From NCBI GenBank assembly GCA_040773385.1, contig JAXGWH010000033.1:1-14723 (forward strand): a DNA stretch of 14,723 nucleotides, read 5' to 3'. Shown here one piece after another: positions 1 to 7,451 of this stretch. Numbering within the stretch: position 1 is the stretch's first letter; each line of letters begins with the position of its first letter. The translations under genes and the position numbers were made by a program. The DNA comes from Aeriscardovia sp040773385 (lineage in GTDB: Bacteria; Actinomycetota; Actinomycetes; Actinomycetales; Bifidobacteriaceae). A model generated the notes under the pieces. It worked only from the letters and a program-made list of their open reading frames with translations. It did not search any database and was not told where the DNA came from.

Positions 1-183
1 CGAGGGGATGGCGGTGATGAGCTGGGCCTGCGCGGGGGCGTGCAGGTCCCGGCCGATGGTGGTGAAGATGAACCCGAACGCCTGCAGGCACAGGACGCTG
101 AGCACGTAGATGGCGAGCAGGAGCGCGAGCGCGGTCTTGATGCGGCGCAAGGAAGGCTGGCGGTCCGAGGTGGCGTTGTTCAC
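1..183 (-). CDS. MFS transporter, N-terminal fragment (runs off left edge)
   Basis: This is the first 61 codons of a membrane protein whose remainder lies outside the window. After a short basic N-terminus (DRQPSLRRIK) comes a hydrophobic segment at about residues 17-36 (ALALLLAIYVLSVLCLQAF), then TTIGRDLHAPAQAQLITAIP. That helix 1 followed by a loop ending in 'QAQLITAIP' is typical of major facilitator superfamily drug or sugar transporters. The start is GTG (complement of 181-183); an in-frame TAG lies four codons upstream, so no earlier start is possible. No Shine-Dalgarno sequence is visible. A TAGACT hexamer ends about six bases before the GTG, which would fit a leaderless transcript, but this is only inference. 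Substrate cannot be told from this fragment. Confidence 0.7.
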   Translation of the reverse strand, partial: MNNATSDRQPSLRRIKTALALLLAIYVLSVLCLQAFGFIFTTIGRDLHAPAQAQLITAIPS

Positions 184-217
184 CCGATCAGTCTATTCCG
201 GTGCTACAAACAGAAAC

Positions 218-379
218 ATGAGGACACAGAATACTGCCGAGGACGAGCCAGATAGACGTGAGTTCGATTCGACGGACACCCGTCATGCCTCCGCTGAGGC
301 GCGGCATGAGGCCGAAACGAAGATTGGGAAAACGTTTGACAGCGTCGAGGACCTGATGCGCGACCTGTCCGACGACTGA
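218..379 (+). CDS. small hypothetical protein (53 aa), doubtful
   Basis: A short acidic ORF that I do not recognise with certainty. It is rich in Asp, Glu, Arg and Thr, has no membrane segment, and ends in KTFDSVEDLMRDLSDD. That ending recalls the acidic C-terminal tails of small antitoxins, but there is no recognisable DNA-binding domain and no adjacent toxin gene. There is no clear ribosome binding site before the ATG. It starts only 34 bases from the divergent MFS start, leaving little room for two promoters. It may be an antitoxin remnant, a real small protein, or chance. An upstream in-frame ATG at 110 would run through the MFS gene and is unlikely. Confidence 0.35.
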   Translation: MRTQNTAEDEPDRREFDSTDTRHASAEARHEAETKIGKTFDSVEDLMRDLSDD

Positions 380-386
380 TCGATAC

Positions 387-420
387 AGTTGCAGCGCTTT
401 AAGTTTTGAAGAAGCGCAAC
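387..420. other. imperfect hairpin between small ORF and binding-protein gene
   Basis: Arms GCGCTT (394-399) and AAGCGC (412-417) are separated by 12 bases, with outer GTT and AAC partly extending the stem. The hairpin lies just after the stop of the 53-codon ORF. Only a weak ATTT follows, so it could be a poor terminator or a regulatory site for the following gene. Confidence 0.3.
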
Positions 421-493
421 AATTTCTCCCAGCGAGGAATGTGGGATGATGCGCGGCCGCCGCCGAATTGATATCCATGGAGAGTCTTCAAGG

Positions 494-2317
494 ATGAATC
501 ATGAAGGAACGGTCACGGTGAACGAGAAAGCAGACAAACACTCGCACTTCCCAGCGCTGCTGAACGCTGTCAATCACGCGCCAACCGACGTCGGGCAGGA
601 TAGTGCCCGCGCCCTCGCGCCTCAGGAGTATCTGTGGCACAAAAAGAATGTGGTGACGCGCCTCGTGGCGTTCATCGCCGCGCTGGTGGCGATGGTCCTC
701 ATGCTGGCTGGCTGCGGCACAACATCAACGAGCACAAGCAGCACGAACAGCGCTGACGGCGCAAAATCAGCAAATCAAACCATCACCGTGTACGGCTGCG
801 AGCCGGCCAAACCGCTCATCCCCTCCAGCTCGTACGAGCAGTGCGGCGATATGCCTGCCTCCATGCTCTTCGTGGGTCTGACCGTCTATGACAAGAACGG
901 CAGCATCCACAACGAGATCGCACGAACCATCACCCCCTCGGATGAGAACCGCACGTGGACCATCAGGCTGCGCCCGTGGAAGTTCCAGGACGGCACCGCC
1001 GTCACCGCGCAGAGTTTCGCACGTGCCTGGAGCTACGCGGCCAACGCCGCCAATGGCCAGGTGACGAACGACCTGTTCTCCATCGTGCAGGGCTATGACG
1101 CGCTTAACACGAAGGGTGTGAGCAAGAACGCGCAGCTCTCCGGTGTGACCACGCCCGACAGGGAGACGATCGTCGTGCACCTCAACACGCCCACCGCTTC
1201 GTTCCCCTACCGTGTGGGCTTCTGGGCGTGGGCGCCGCTGCCGAACAGCTTCTACAGGAATCCGAAGCGCTACGGGCAGCATCCCATCGGCACCGGTCCG
1301 TACAGGTTCGTCTCCTGGACGCATGACCAGCAGATCCGCCTGGCGCGTGACCCCTCCTATCACGGCTACTTCCATGTGAGAAACAGCGGGATCACCTTCA
1401 AGGAGTACACGGATCCCAACGCCGCTTATTCCGATTTGCAGGCGGGCCATCTCGACGCGATGGGCGTGATCCCCACTGAGGCGACGAAAACCTATCTGCA
1501 CGACACGTCGATCGTGGCCTACAACGCGCCCGGCACCGACTGGGAGAGCGTGACGATCCCTGAGGATCTGCCGCACTTCCGTCAGAACAAGGAAGGCCGT
1601 CTGCGCCGCCAGGCCATCTCCATGGCCATCGACCGCAAGGCCATCTGCACCAAGGTGCTCGGCGGCACCGCCTCCACGCCCACCGATTTCCTCACCCCGA
1701 TGATCGTGGGGCACGTCAGCCACATCGGCGACTTGAAGAACAGCCACAACATCGTCTACAACCCATCAAAGGCCAGAAAACTGTGGAAACAGGCGAACAC
1801 GATCTCCCGCTGGGACACTGCCACACAGCTGAAGATGTTCTTCAACGCCGACACGGGCGGCGGCAAGGCGGTGTTCACCGCTGTGGCCAACTCCGTCTCC
1901 AACGTGCTGGGCATCAGGACGCTCCCACAGGCAGTGCCCACCTATCAGGATTATCTGACCCGCGAGCAGAACAACAAGCTGCACGGCATGTTCCGCGACA
2001 TGTGGTCGCCGGACTATCCGTATGCCGAGAACCTGCTGGCCTCCATCTACACCTCGTGGGCCACCTACACCAAGGGCGCCAATCGCAGTCTCTACAACAA
2101 CAAGGCGTACGACCGGCTCATCACACAGGCGGCCGAGCAGACCGACCAGAAGAAAGCGATCAGCCTCTACCATCAGGCCGAGGAGATCCTCCTGGACGAT
2201 CTGCCCGCCATCCCGCTCTACTATGGCAACTCCGCAGGCGCGCACACCAAGAACATCACCGGGTTTGCGATGAACTGGTCGAACCAGATCGTCTATCCCA
2301 GCCTGCGCAGGAAGTAG
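494..2317 (+). CDS. ABC transporter solute-binding lipoprotein, family 5 (oligopeptide/OppA-DppA type)
   Basis: An extracellular lipid-anchored binding protein of the SBP_bac_5 family, which delivers oligopeptides and sometimes other ligands to ABC importers. Family features seen from the ATG at 494 (607 aa): hydrophobic stretch ending in lipobox LAGC with Cys at residue 74, a Ser/Thr-rich linker, WTIRLRPWKFQDGTAVTAQ (about 155-173), GTGPYRF (266-272) and the C-terminal ILLDDLPAIPLYY. The start at 494 has GGAGAG at 479-484, nine bases upstream. It leaves an unusually long cytosolic stretch before the signal helix. GTG at 650 or 653 would give a normal-length signal peptide but lacks a well-placed ribosome binding site; ATG at 446 is also open. 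No permease or ATPase genes follow, so it is an orphan binding protein here. Its stop is 1 bp from the convergent GH51 stop. Confidence 0.88.
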   Translation: MNHEGTVTVNEKADKHSHFPALLNAVNHAPTDVGQDSARALAPQEYLWHKKNVVTRLVAFIAALVAMVLMLAGCGTTSTSTSSTNSADGAKSANQTITVYGCEPAKPLIPSSSYEQCGDMPASMLFVGLTVYDKNGSIHNEIARTITPSDENRTWTIRLRPWKFQDGTAVTAQSFARAWSYAANAANGQVTNDLFSIVQGYDALNTKGVSKNAQLSGVTTPDRETIVVHLNTPTASFPYRVGFWAWAPLPNSFYRNPKRYGQHPIGTGPYRFVSWTHDQQIRLARDPSYHGYFHVRNSGITFKEYTDPNAAYSDLQAGHLDAMGVIPTEATKTYLHDTSIVAYNAPGTDWESVTIPEDLPHFRQNKEGRLRRQAISMAIDRKAICTKVLGGTASTPTDFLTPMIVGHVSHIGDLKNSHNIVYNPSKARKLWKQANTISRWDTATQLKMFFNADTGGGKAVFTAVANSVSNVLGIRTLPQAVPTYQDYLTREQNNKLHGMFRDMWSPDYPYAENLLASIYTSWATYTKGANRSLYNNKAYDRLITQAAEQTDQKKAISLYHQAEEILLDDLPAIPLYYGNSAGAHTKNITGFAMNWSNQIVYPSLRRK

Positions 2318-2318
2318 C

Positions 2319-3911
2319 TCACTTGTTCTGCGGCAGGCAGCGAACGGCTGTCCAGCTCGCGGGCGGCAGCACCACGTGCACCGTGCCATCGGCGTCAGTG
2401 CGCACCGTCGTGTTGTCGTGCGGGGTCACGCGGTTCTGATCCTCGAGCGTGTTCTTCGCGAACAGATCGTCGTCATGAAGCGTCTGCGCACTCACCGAGG
2501 CGGCAGCAAAGCCTTCCGGCAGCTGGATGGCCAGATCCTGCGCGGCGGTGAGCGAGCGATTGACGGCGAACACATTCATCGCCCCGTCGGTGCCGAGCAC
2601 GGCCACCGAGTCCACCACCGGCACGGAGCCGTACCGGTCGGTCTCGCAGGTGCCCGTGGTGAGCTTGGGCTGCAGAACGGTTCCGCCCTTGGCCGCATGG
2701 GCCGTGATGGCGAACGGATAGAACGTGGTCTGACGCCAGGCCGGGCCGCCCGGTTCGGTCATGATGGGTGCGATGACGTTGACGAGCTGGGCGAGGCTGG
2801 CCGCGTGCACACAGTCGGCGTTCTTGAGCAGGGTGATGAGCAGGTCTCCCACCACCACGGCGTCAGCCACGCTGTACTGGTCTTCGAGCAGGTGCGGGGC
2901 CACCGGCCAGTTGCCGATGCCCTCCGGGGTCTTGCTCGGTTCCTCCGATTGGTACCACACGTTCCACTCGTCGAACGAGATGAACACGTCGTGCTTCGAC
3001 TTGAGGCGCGCCTTCGTGGCGGCGATGGTGGCGGCCACGTCCTTGATGAAGCCGTCCATATCGACGCCGGAGGCGAGGAAGCTTGCCAGATCGCGGCTGC
3101 CGTCGGCGCGCTTGGCGGGGCTGTAGTAGGCGTGGCAGGAGACGAAGTTGACGTTGTCATACGTCTTTCCTAGAACCGTCTGCTCCCAGGTGCCGAAGGT
3201 GGGCATGCCGTGGGCAGAGGAGCCGCACACCACAAGCTCCACGTTCGGGTCGATCTGGCGCATGCCCGCGGCCACCGAGGCGGCGAGCGTGCCGTAATCC
3301 TCGGCGGACTTGTGGCCCAGCTGCCACGGTCCGTCCATCTCGTTGCCCAGGCACCACATGCGGATGTCGAACGGCTTGTCGGCACCGTTCGCGCGGCGCT
3401 GCTCGGAGAGCTTCGTGCCACCGGGCACGTTGGCATATTCGAGCAGGTCGAGCGCGTCCTGCAGACCGCGCGTGCCGAGGTTGACGGCCTCCATCAGCTC
3501 GTTGCCGCCGGCCGTCTGGCACCATTTCTCCATCTCATGCAGACCGAACTGGTTGGTCTCGGTGGAGTGCCAGGCCAAGTCGAGGCGGCGGGGACGGTCC
3601 TTCTTGGGGCCCACGCCGTCCTCCCAGCGGTAGCCGGAGACGAAGTTGCCGCCCGGATAGCGCACGGTGGTCACACCGAATTCTTTGACGAGGTCGAGCA
3701 CATCACGGCGAAAACCGTTCTCATCGGCCGTGGGATGGCCGGGCTCGTAGAGGCCGGTGTACACGCAGCGGCCCAAATGCTCGACGAATGAGCCAAACAG
3801 ACGGTTGTTGACCGGTCCGACCTGGAAATCCGTATCGATGACGAGCCGCGCCGAGCCGGTCGCAGAAGCGTCGCCTGTGGCGGATGGAACGGTGTGTGCA
3901 GAAGTGGCCAT
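2319..3911 (-). CDS. alpha-L-arabinofuranosidase, glycoside hydrolase family 51
   Basis: Removes terminal alpha-L-arabinofuranosyl residues from arabino-oligosaccharides with retention of configuration. The protein (530 aa) has no signal peptide and is expected to be cytosolic, as usual for GH51. Visible motifs: RLFGSFVEHLGRCVYTGLYE (about 37-56) and VRYPGGNFVSGYRWEDGVGP (83-102), characteristic of the family; GNEMDGPWQLG with the acid/base Glu191; FDEWNVWY with the nucleophile Glu315; and a C-terminal beta domain ending in LPPASWTAVRCLP. Length is normal for the family. The ATG at 3911 is chosen because AGGGAG lies three bases upstream; a TTG start 12 codons earlier is possible but lacks such a site. 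The gene is divergent from a LacI-family gene, which probably controls it. The adjacent convergent binding-protein gene leaves no room for a terminator between them. Confidence 0.95.
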   Translation of the reverse strand: MATSAHTVPSATGDASATGSARLVIDTDFQVGPVNNRLFGSFVEHLGRCVYTGLYEPGHPTADENGFRRDVLDLVKEFGVTTVRYPGGNFVSGYRWEDGVGPKKDRPRRLDLAWHSTETNQFGLHEMEKWCQTAGGNELMEAVNLGTRGLQDALDLLEYANVPGGTKLSEQRRANGADKPFDIRMWCLGNEMDGPWQLGHKSAEDYGTLAASVAAGMRQIDPNVELVVCGSSAHGMPTFGTWEQTVLGKTYDNVNFVSCHAYYSPAKRADGSRDLASFLASGVDMDGFIKDVAATIAATKARLKSKHDVFISFDEWNVWYQSEEPSKTPEGIGNWPVAPHLLEDQYSVADAVVVGDLLITLLKNADCVHAASLAQLVNVIAPIMTEPGGPAWRQTTFYPFAITAHAAKGGTVLQPKLTTGTCETDRYGSVPVVDSVAVLGTDGAMNVFAVNRSLTAAQDLAIQLPEGFAAASVSAQTLHDDDLFAKNTLEDQNRVTPHDNTTVRTDADGTVHVVLPPASWTAVRCLPQNK

Positions 3912-4185
3912 AATCTCCCTGTCCGATCTGTATCCTAGTATTTTCAATCAATACAACCTTGTACTCACTGACGAGATAATAGTATACCCGTCCGCTCGAG
4001 AGGCGCACAAAGCACGCCACGCCGTGCCATGGCAGAATGATTCGAGGCGGCATGGCAGTTCCTCTCGCCGTTGCACCACCCCCCACGCCGAACCGACGAG
4101 CGGCCGGTTTCCGGTGGGCATCTCCCCGCACCGAGGCAACAACGCAAGCAGACATAAAACAGGCAGACACAAACAGGAGGCGAGC
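3912..4185. promoter_or_regulatory. divergent control region between GH51 gene and LacI-family gene
   Basis: A 274-bp gap that must hold promoters for both directions. On the minus strand a TATACT hexamer (complement of 3981-3986) is a -10 candidate for the GH51 gene, without a convincing -35. Just upstream of it is a CG-centred near-palindrome, CCGCTCGAGAGG (3992-4003), with five of six pairs matching, a plausible LacI-family operator. A second inverted repeat, GTATT/AATAC with a 7-base spacer, spans 3938-3954. Towards the regulator a tandem pair, GCAGACATAAAACAG (4148-4162) and GCAGACACAAACAG (4163-4176), runs into the AGGAGG ribosome binding site at 4175-4180. All assignments are from pattern alone. 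Confidence 0.4.
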
Positions 4186-5358
4186 ATGACCGGACGCGTG
4201 ACCATCATCGATGTCGCCAAAGAAGCAGGCGTCTCCTTCAAAACCGTCTCGAACGTGCTCAACGGCACGGGCAGCATGCGCCCGGCCACACGGCAGAAGG
4301 TGGAGCGCGCCATCGCCAAGCTTGGTTACTCGGTCAACGCCTCTGCCCGTTCGCTGCGCAGCGGCACCACCGGTCTCATCGGCCTGCTGCTGTTTGATTT
4401 CTCCCAGCCGTTCGCCCCGTATCTGGCCGACCAGGTGATCGCCCACGCCCAGCGGCGTGGCTACGGCACCATCATCAGCACGTACGCGCACTCCCACACC
4501 AGCGGCGGCACCACCGACGGCAGTCTGGAACGGGCGGTGCGCCACGCCGCCCAGCTCGCCGCCGACGGGTGGATCGTCTTCCTCGATCATCCGCTGGCCC
4601 ATCGCGGTGCGATCCTCAGACAGCCCTATCCACTGGTGATGGCGGGCGACTACCGCTCCTACGGCCAGGCAGATTGCGCCACCATGCCCAACGTCGAGGC
4701 GGTGAGGCACGCCACCGGCAGGCTGCTGGACGCGGGCTGCCGCAGGGTGGCGCTGTTCGGCGCGCCGCAGACGGCCGGTCTTTCCGCCGGCTCCGATCGC
4801 GCTTCCGTTGAGTCTGCGGCGAATTCTGCCACAGATTCCGCCGCGCATCCTGTCTCGGATCCCGCCTCGGATCCCCCTGAATCCGCTTCTTCCTGGGTGG
4901 ACCGCCTCACCGCGCAGAAGGAGGGCACGCGCGAACTGCGCGTGCGCGGCTATGTGGAGGCGTTCCTGCAACGCGGGCTCACGCCCAACCGACGTCTCAT
5001 CGTGCCCTCGGGCCCACTCATGTCGAGCAGCGGCGAGCGCGTGGTGCAGACCATGATGGAGCGGGATATCCGACCCGATGCCATCGTGTGTGTCAACGAT
5101 GCCCTGGCGCTGGGCACCCTGCATGCGCTGGAGCGGCATGGGCTGCGCGTGCCGCTGGATGTGCAGCTCGTCGGGTTCGATAATGTTCCGGATTCGCGCT
5201 ATTCCACGCCCTCACTCACGACGATCGACCCGCATATCAGCGAGTACGCGCGCCAGGCCGTGGAGATGCTCATCGACCGCATTCATGGCGATCAGCGGCC
5301 TGCGCGCACATACGTGTCTGACTTTGATCTTGTGGAGCGCGAGTCGACGCGGCTGTGA
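4186..5358 (+). CDS. LacI-family transcriptional regulator (beside GH51)
   Basis: A sugar-responsive DNA-binding repressor of 390 aa. The N-terminal helix-turn-helix is clear (TIIDVAKEAGVSFKTVSNVL, residues 6-25), followed by RQKVERAIAKLGY and the hinge helix NASARSLRSG (51-60). The periplasmic-binding-like ligand domain includes VVQTMMERDIRPDAIVCVND (286-305), LVGFDN (328-333) and SRYSTPSLTTID (337-348), and ends in the family-typical VERESTRL. The ATG at 4186 has a perfect AGGAGG five bases upstream. A much longer open frame begins inside the GH51 gene but has no support. Odd feature: residues about 196-240 are a low-complexity Ser/Ala/Asp/Pro insertion. Being divergent from the GH51 gene suggests it represses that gene until an arabinose-containing ligand binds; the ligand is inferred from context only. 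Confidence 0.93.
   Translation: MTGRVTIIDVAKEAGVSFKTVSNVLNGTGSMRPATRQKVERAIAKLGYSVNASARSLRSGTTGLIGLLLFDFSQPFAPYLADQVIAHAQRRGYGTIISTYAHSHTSGGTTDGSLERAVRHAAQLAADGWIVFLDHPLAHRGAILRQPYPLVMAGDYRSYGQADCATMPNVEAVRHATGRLLDAGCRRVALFGAPQTAGLSAGSDRASVESAANSATDSAAHPVSDPASDPPESASSWVDRLTAQKEGTRELRVRGYVEAFLQRGLTPNRRLIVPSGPLMSSSGERVVQTMMERDIRPDAIVCVNDALALGTLHALERHGLRVPLDVQLVGFDNVPDSRYSTPSLTTIDPHISEYARQAVEMLIDRIHGDQRPARTYVSDFDLVERESTRL
4771..4905 (+). repeat. low-complexity insertion coding region with short repeats
   Basis: Inside the LacI-family gene, DNA encoding a Ser/Ala/Asp/Pro-rich run (residues about 196-240). It includes a direct duplication of CTCGGATCCC at 4855-4864 and 4866-4875 with slight variation at its end. 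This looks like slippage-driven expansion of a surface loop. Confidence 0.5.
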
Positions 5359-5404
5359 TTCACACGTCGGAATGCGACATGCGAATCCGTGACACATGAA
5401 TCAC
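5355..5404. terminator. inverted repeat between convergent LacI-family gene and GH43 gene
   Basis: Perfect 8-base arms GTGATTCA (5355-5362) and TGAATCAC (5397-5404) flank a 34-base loop containing further short pairing (CACG with CGTG). The left arm overlaps the LacI-family stop codon. Position between converging genes suggests a transcription end, but there is no T-run, so the call is weak. Confidence 0.3.
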
Positions 5405-5418
5405 GTCACGCCGCGAGA

Positions 5419-6382
5419 TCACAGCGTCCACCCATCCGTCCACTCGAGCCTTGCCCGGCCGTCGCCGATGGTGATGGGCAGCAGGACCAGCGGTGAATTT
5501 CCGAGGTCATCGGGCTGCCACCGGTCACCCACGTAGAGGAACCGGTCGGCATCCCATGGATCGTCACCGAGCGGCACGATGGCGTCGCACTGCGAATCGA
5601 ACGTCTTCGAGCCCTTCGGCACGAACAGCCTCCATGGTTCCCATGGGCCGTGCAGATTCGTGGCGCTCGTATACACGTTGTCATTGCAGTCCCAGCCGGT
5701 CAGCTGCGAACCGAACCAGTAATACCGGCCGCCGCGACGGATGAGGATGGGCGCCTCGGGGCCGAACCGCCCCTCATTGGCACCGCGCAGGCACACCACG
5801 TCCTCCACAATGGACAGATAATCGTCCGAGAGACGGTAGATATGCGTGCCGTGCGGACGGTCCTCCGAGAGGAGATACCCGGTGCCGTCCCGATCCTGGA
5901 AGCAACCGATGTCACGCGACTCGTAGCCGCGGAATTGCAGCACCTCGCGCAGATCGAACGGCCCGGCGGGGGTGTCGGACACGGCTAGGCCGATGTGGGC
6001 GAAGGCGTAGTCCCCGGCACCATCCACATGCAGGAACATCACATATTTGCCGGTTGAGGGGCAATGCAGCACACGCGGCCGTTCGATGATCCGCTCCGGA
6101 CCGGTGATGGTTCCGGGACGGCCGGCCGCGAGCGCCAGCCCCCTCATTCCTCCACGTGAGGAAGTCTGTGGTGGAATAGCAGGCCACGCCGCAGAACAGC
6201 GACTGGTTCAGCTTGTTCTCCCCATAGAAATACCAGCGCATAGAACCGTCCGGCTGCCTGACCGGCAAAACGCCGACGCCATGAAGCTGGGCGACGGCCC
6301 CGTCCGTATCATGCGCCAGGAAAACCGGCCGGCGCACGCCGGGCGTGGTCGCCACAGCGGTATCTGCATCAACAGAACCCAT
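5419..6382 (-). pseudogene. GH43 glycoside hydrolase, exo-beta-1,3-galactanase-like, broken by a 1-nt frameshift
   Basis: Two overlapping frames join into one 320-residue family-43 protein if one G is removed from the five-base run at 6139-6143: the first frame ends its homology at FLTWRNEG and the second continues LALAAGRPGTITG. The reconstructed protein has no signal peptide, so a cytosolic enzyme. Features: QLHGVGVLP (32-40), RWYFYGE (49-55), IIERPRVLH (98-106), SRDIGCFQDRDGTGYLL (155-171), PEAPILIRRGGRYYWFGSQL (208-227), DSQCDAIVPL (262-271), VGDRWQPDDLGNSP (284-297). Glu100, Glu209 and Gln264 match in order and spacing the key residues I recall for the GH43 exo-beta-1,3-galactanase of Phanerochaete (102, 208, 263). 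The start ATG at 6382 has AAAGGA about six bases upstream, and the gene follows the importer permeases by 38 bp. The shift may be a real mutation, a switch, or a sequencing error; exact substrate is inference. Confidence 0.82.
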
Positions 6383-6392
6383 GATTGTCCTT

Positions 6393-6432
6393 TATCTGCT
6401 TCAACCCTTGATTATCTGCGTCAGCCCTTGAT
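6393..6432. repeat. tandem imperfect 20-bp direct repeat at the permease stop
   Basis: Copies at 6393-6412 and 6413-6432 differ at two positions. Both share TATCTGC, TCA and CCCTTGAT. The second copy carries the last codons and stop of the LplC-like permease; the first lies downstream and abuts the ribosome binding site of the GH43 gene. It looks like a small local duplication that made the intergenic spacer. Confidence 0.7.
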
Positions 6433-7440
6433 GGCGCCGATCATCACACCCTTGGTGAAGTACTTCTGCAGGAACGGGTAGATGATGAGCAGCGGCAGCG
6501 TGGACACGATAATCACACCATACTTGATCTGATTGGCATACTGCTGCAGTTCCAAGGCACTGCGGCCGCTGACCGAATGGCCGCTGATATTGGCCTGGTT
6601 GGCCAGCAGGATGGAGCGCAGCACGTTCTGCAACGGCAGCTTCGTATCGCTGCGGATGAAGACGAGGCCTGTGAAGAAGTCATTCCAATGACCCACAAAA
6701 TAGTACAGGCCGATCACCGCGAGGATGGCGCCGGACAGCGGCAGCACCACCCGGTAGAAGAAGGTGAAGTAGCTCGCACCGTCGATCTGTGCCGCATCGT
6801 GCAGATCCTCGGGGATCGTCGATTCGAAGAACGAGCGGGCAATGATGAGGTTCCACACGCTCACCGCTCCGGGCAGGATGTAGACCCACATGCTGTCGAG
6901 CAGACCAAGCTGCTTGTAGAGCAGGTACTGCGGGATGAGGCCGCCGGAGAAGAACATGGTGAACGTGAACAGGAACAGCAGGAACCGGCGGGGCTTGAAC
7001 TCCCTGCGGCTGAGGGCGAAGGCCGCCGGGATGGTGACCACCATGTTGAGCAGCGTGCCGCCGATGGAGTAGATCAGCGTGTTGCGGTAACCGAGCCACA
7101 CGCGGCTGTCGGCGAACACCTTGGCATAGCCGCTCCATGAGAAGCCTTTCGGCCAGAGGATGACCTGGCCGGCCGAGACGGCGTTCTGATTGGAGACGGA
7201 GGCGATGATGATGAACCAGATCGGGTAGATGACCAGGGCGACGACGATGCCGAGGATGAGCCAGATGATGATGTCGACCACCCAGTCGGACACCGTCTTT
7301 TTCTCATGCAGACGCGGATTGGTGGGGGTCTGCCGCAGCCCTTTGTCGGCCTTCTGCTCAGGAGTGAGCGGGGCGCTTTTGATCTTTTCCATCCCGGCCA
7401 TGCCCGATTGCAGGGTGCCGGCGCTTGTACGTGCTGTCAT
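6421..7440 (-). CDS. ABC sugar transporter permease, LplC-like (CUT1)
   Basis: Inner-membrane permease of a binding-protein-dependent carbohydrate importer, 339 aa. After a hydrophilic N-terminus of about 50 residues there is a first membrane helix (VVDIIIWLILGIVVALVIYP, 54-73). Further helices lie near 120-142, 153-175, 185-202, 238-250 and 308-324. The EAA loop that contacts the ATPase is clear: DAAQIDGASYFTFFYRVVLP (215-234). The ending FTKGVMIGAIKG is typical of the LplC/YtcP group, which pairs with LplB-type permeases and LplA-type binding proteins for plant or host oligosaccharides. The ATG at 7440 has GAGGAGG about five bases upstream and lies 11 bp after the preceding permease stop, so the two are co-transcribed. 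Confidence 0.95.
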   Translation of the reverse strand: MTARTSAGTLQSGMAGMEKIKSAPLTPEQKADKGLRQTPTNPRLHEKKTVSDWVVDIIIWLILGIVVALVIYPIWFIIIASVSNQNAVSAGQVILWPKGFSWSGYAKVFADSRVWLGYRNTLIYSIGGTLLNMVVTIPAAFALSRREFKPRRFLLFLFTFTMFFSGGLIPQYLLYKQLGLLDSMWVYILPGAVSVWNLIIARSFFESTIPEDLHDAAQIDGASYFTFFYRVVLPLSGAILAVIGLYYFVGHWNDFFTGLVFIRSDTKLPLQNVLRSILLANQANISGHSVSGRSALELQQYANQIKYGVIIVSTLPLLIIYPFLQKYFTKGVMIGAIKG

Positions 7441-7451
7441 GATTCCTCCTC

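Noticed and set aside
767..1747. Long minus-strand open frame inside the family-5 binding-protein gene
   Set aside because: Its composition (Gly, Arg, Val, His rich) shows no protein family pattern; it is a shadow of the plus-strand gene in high-GC DNA.
3757..4185. Extended N-terminus of the GH51-linked LacI protein
   Set aside because: The extension lies in the GH51 gene and the divergent gap; LacI proteins begin directly with the helix-turn-helix, and a perfect AGGAGG precedes the ATG at 4186.
3721..5139. 472-codon minus-strand open frame over the LacI-family gene and part of GH51
   Set aside because: It crosses two well-supported genes, has no family motifs, and shows the composition expected from the complementary strand.
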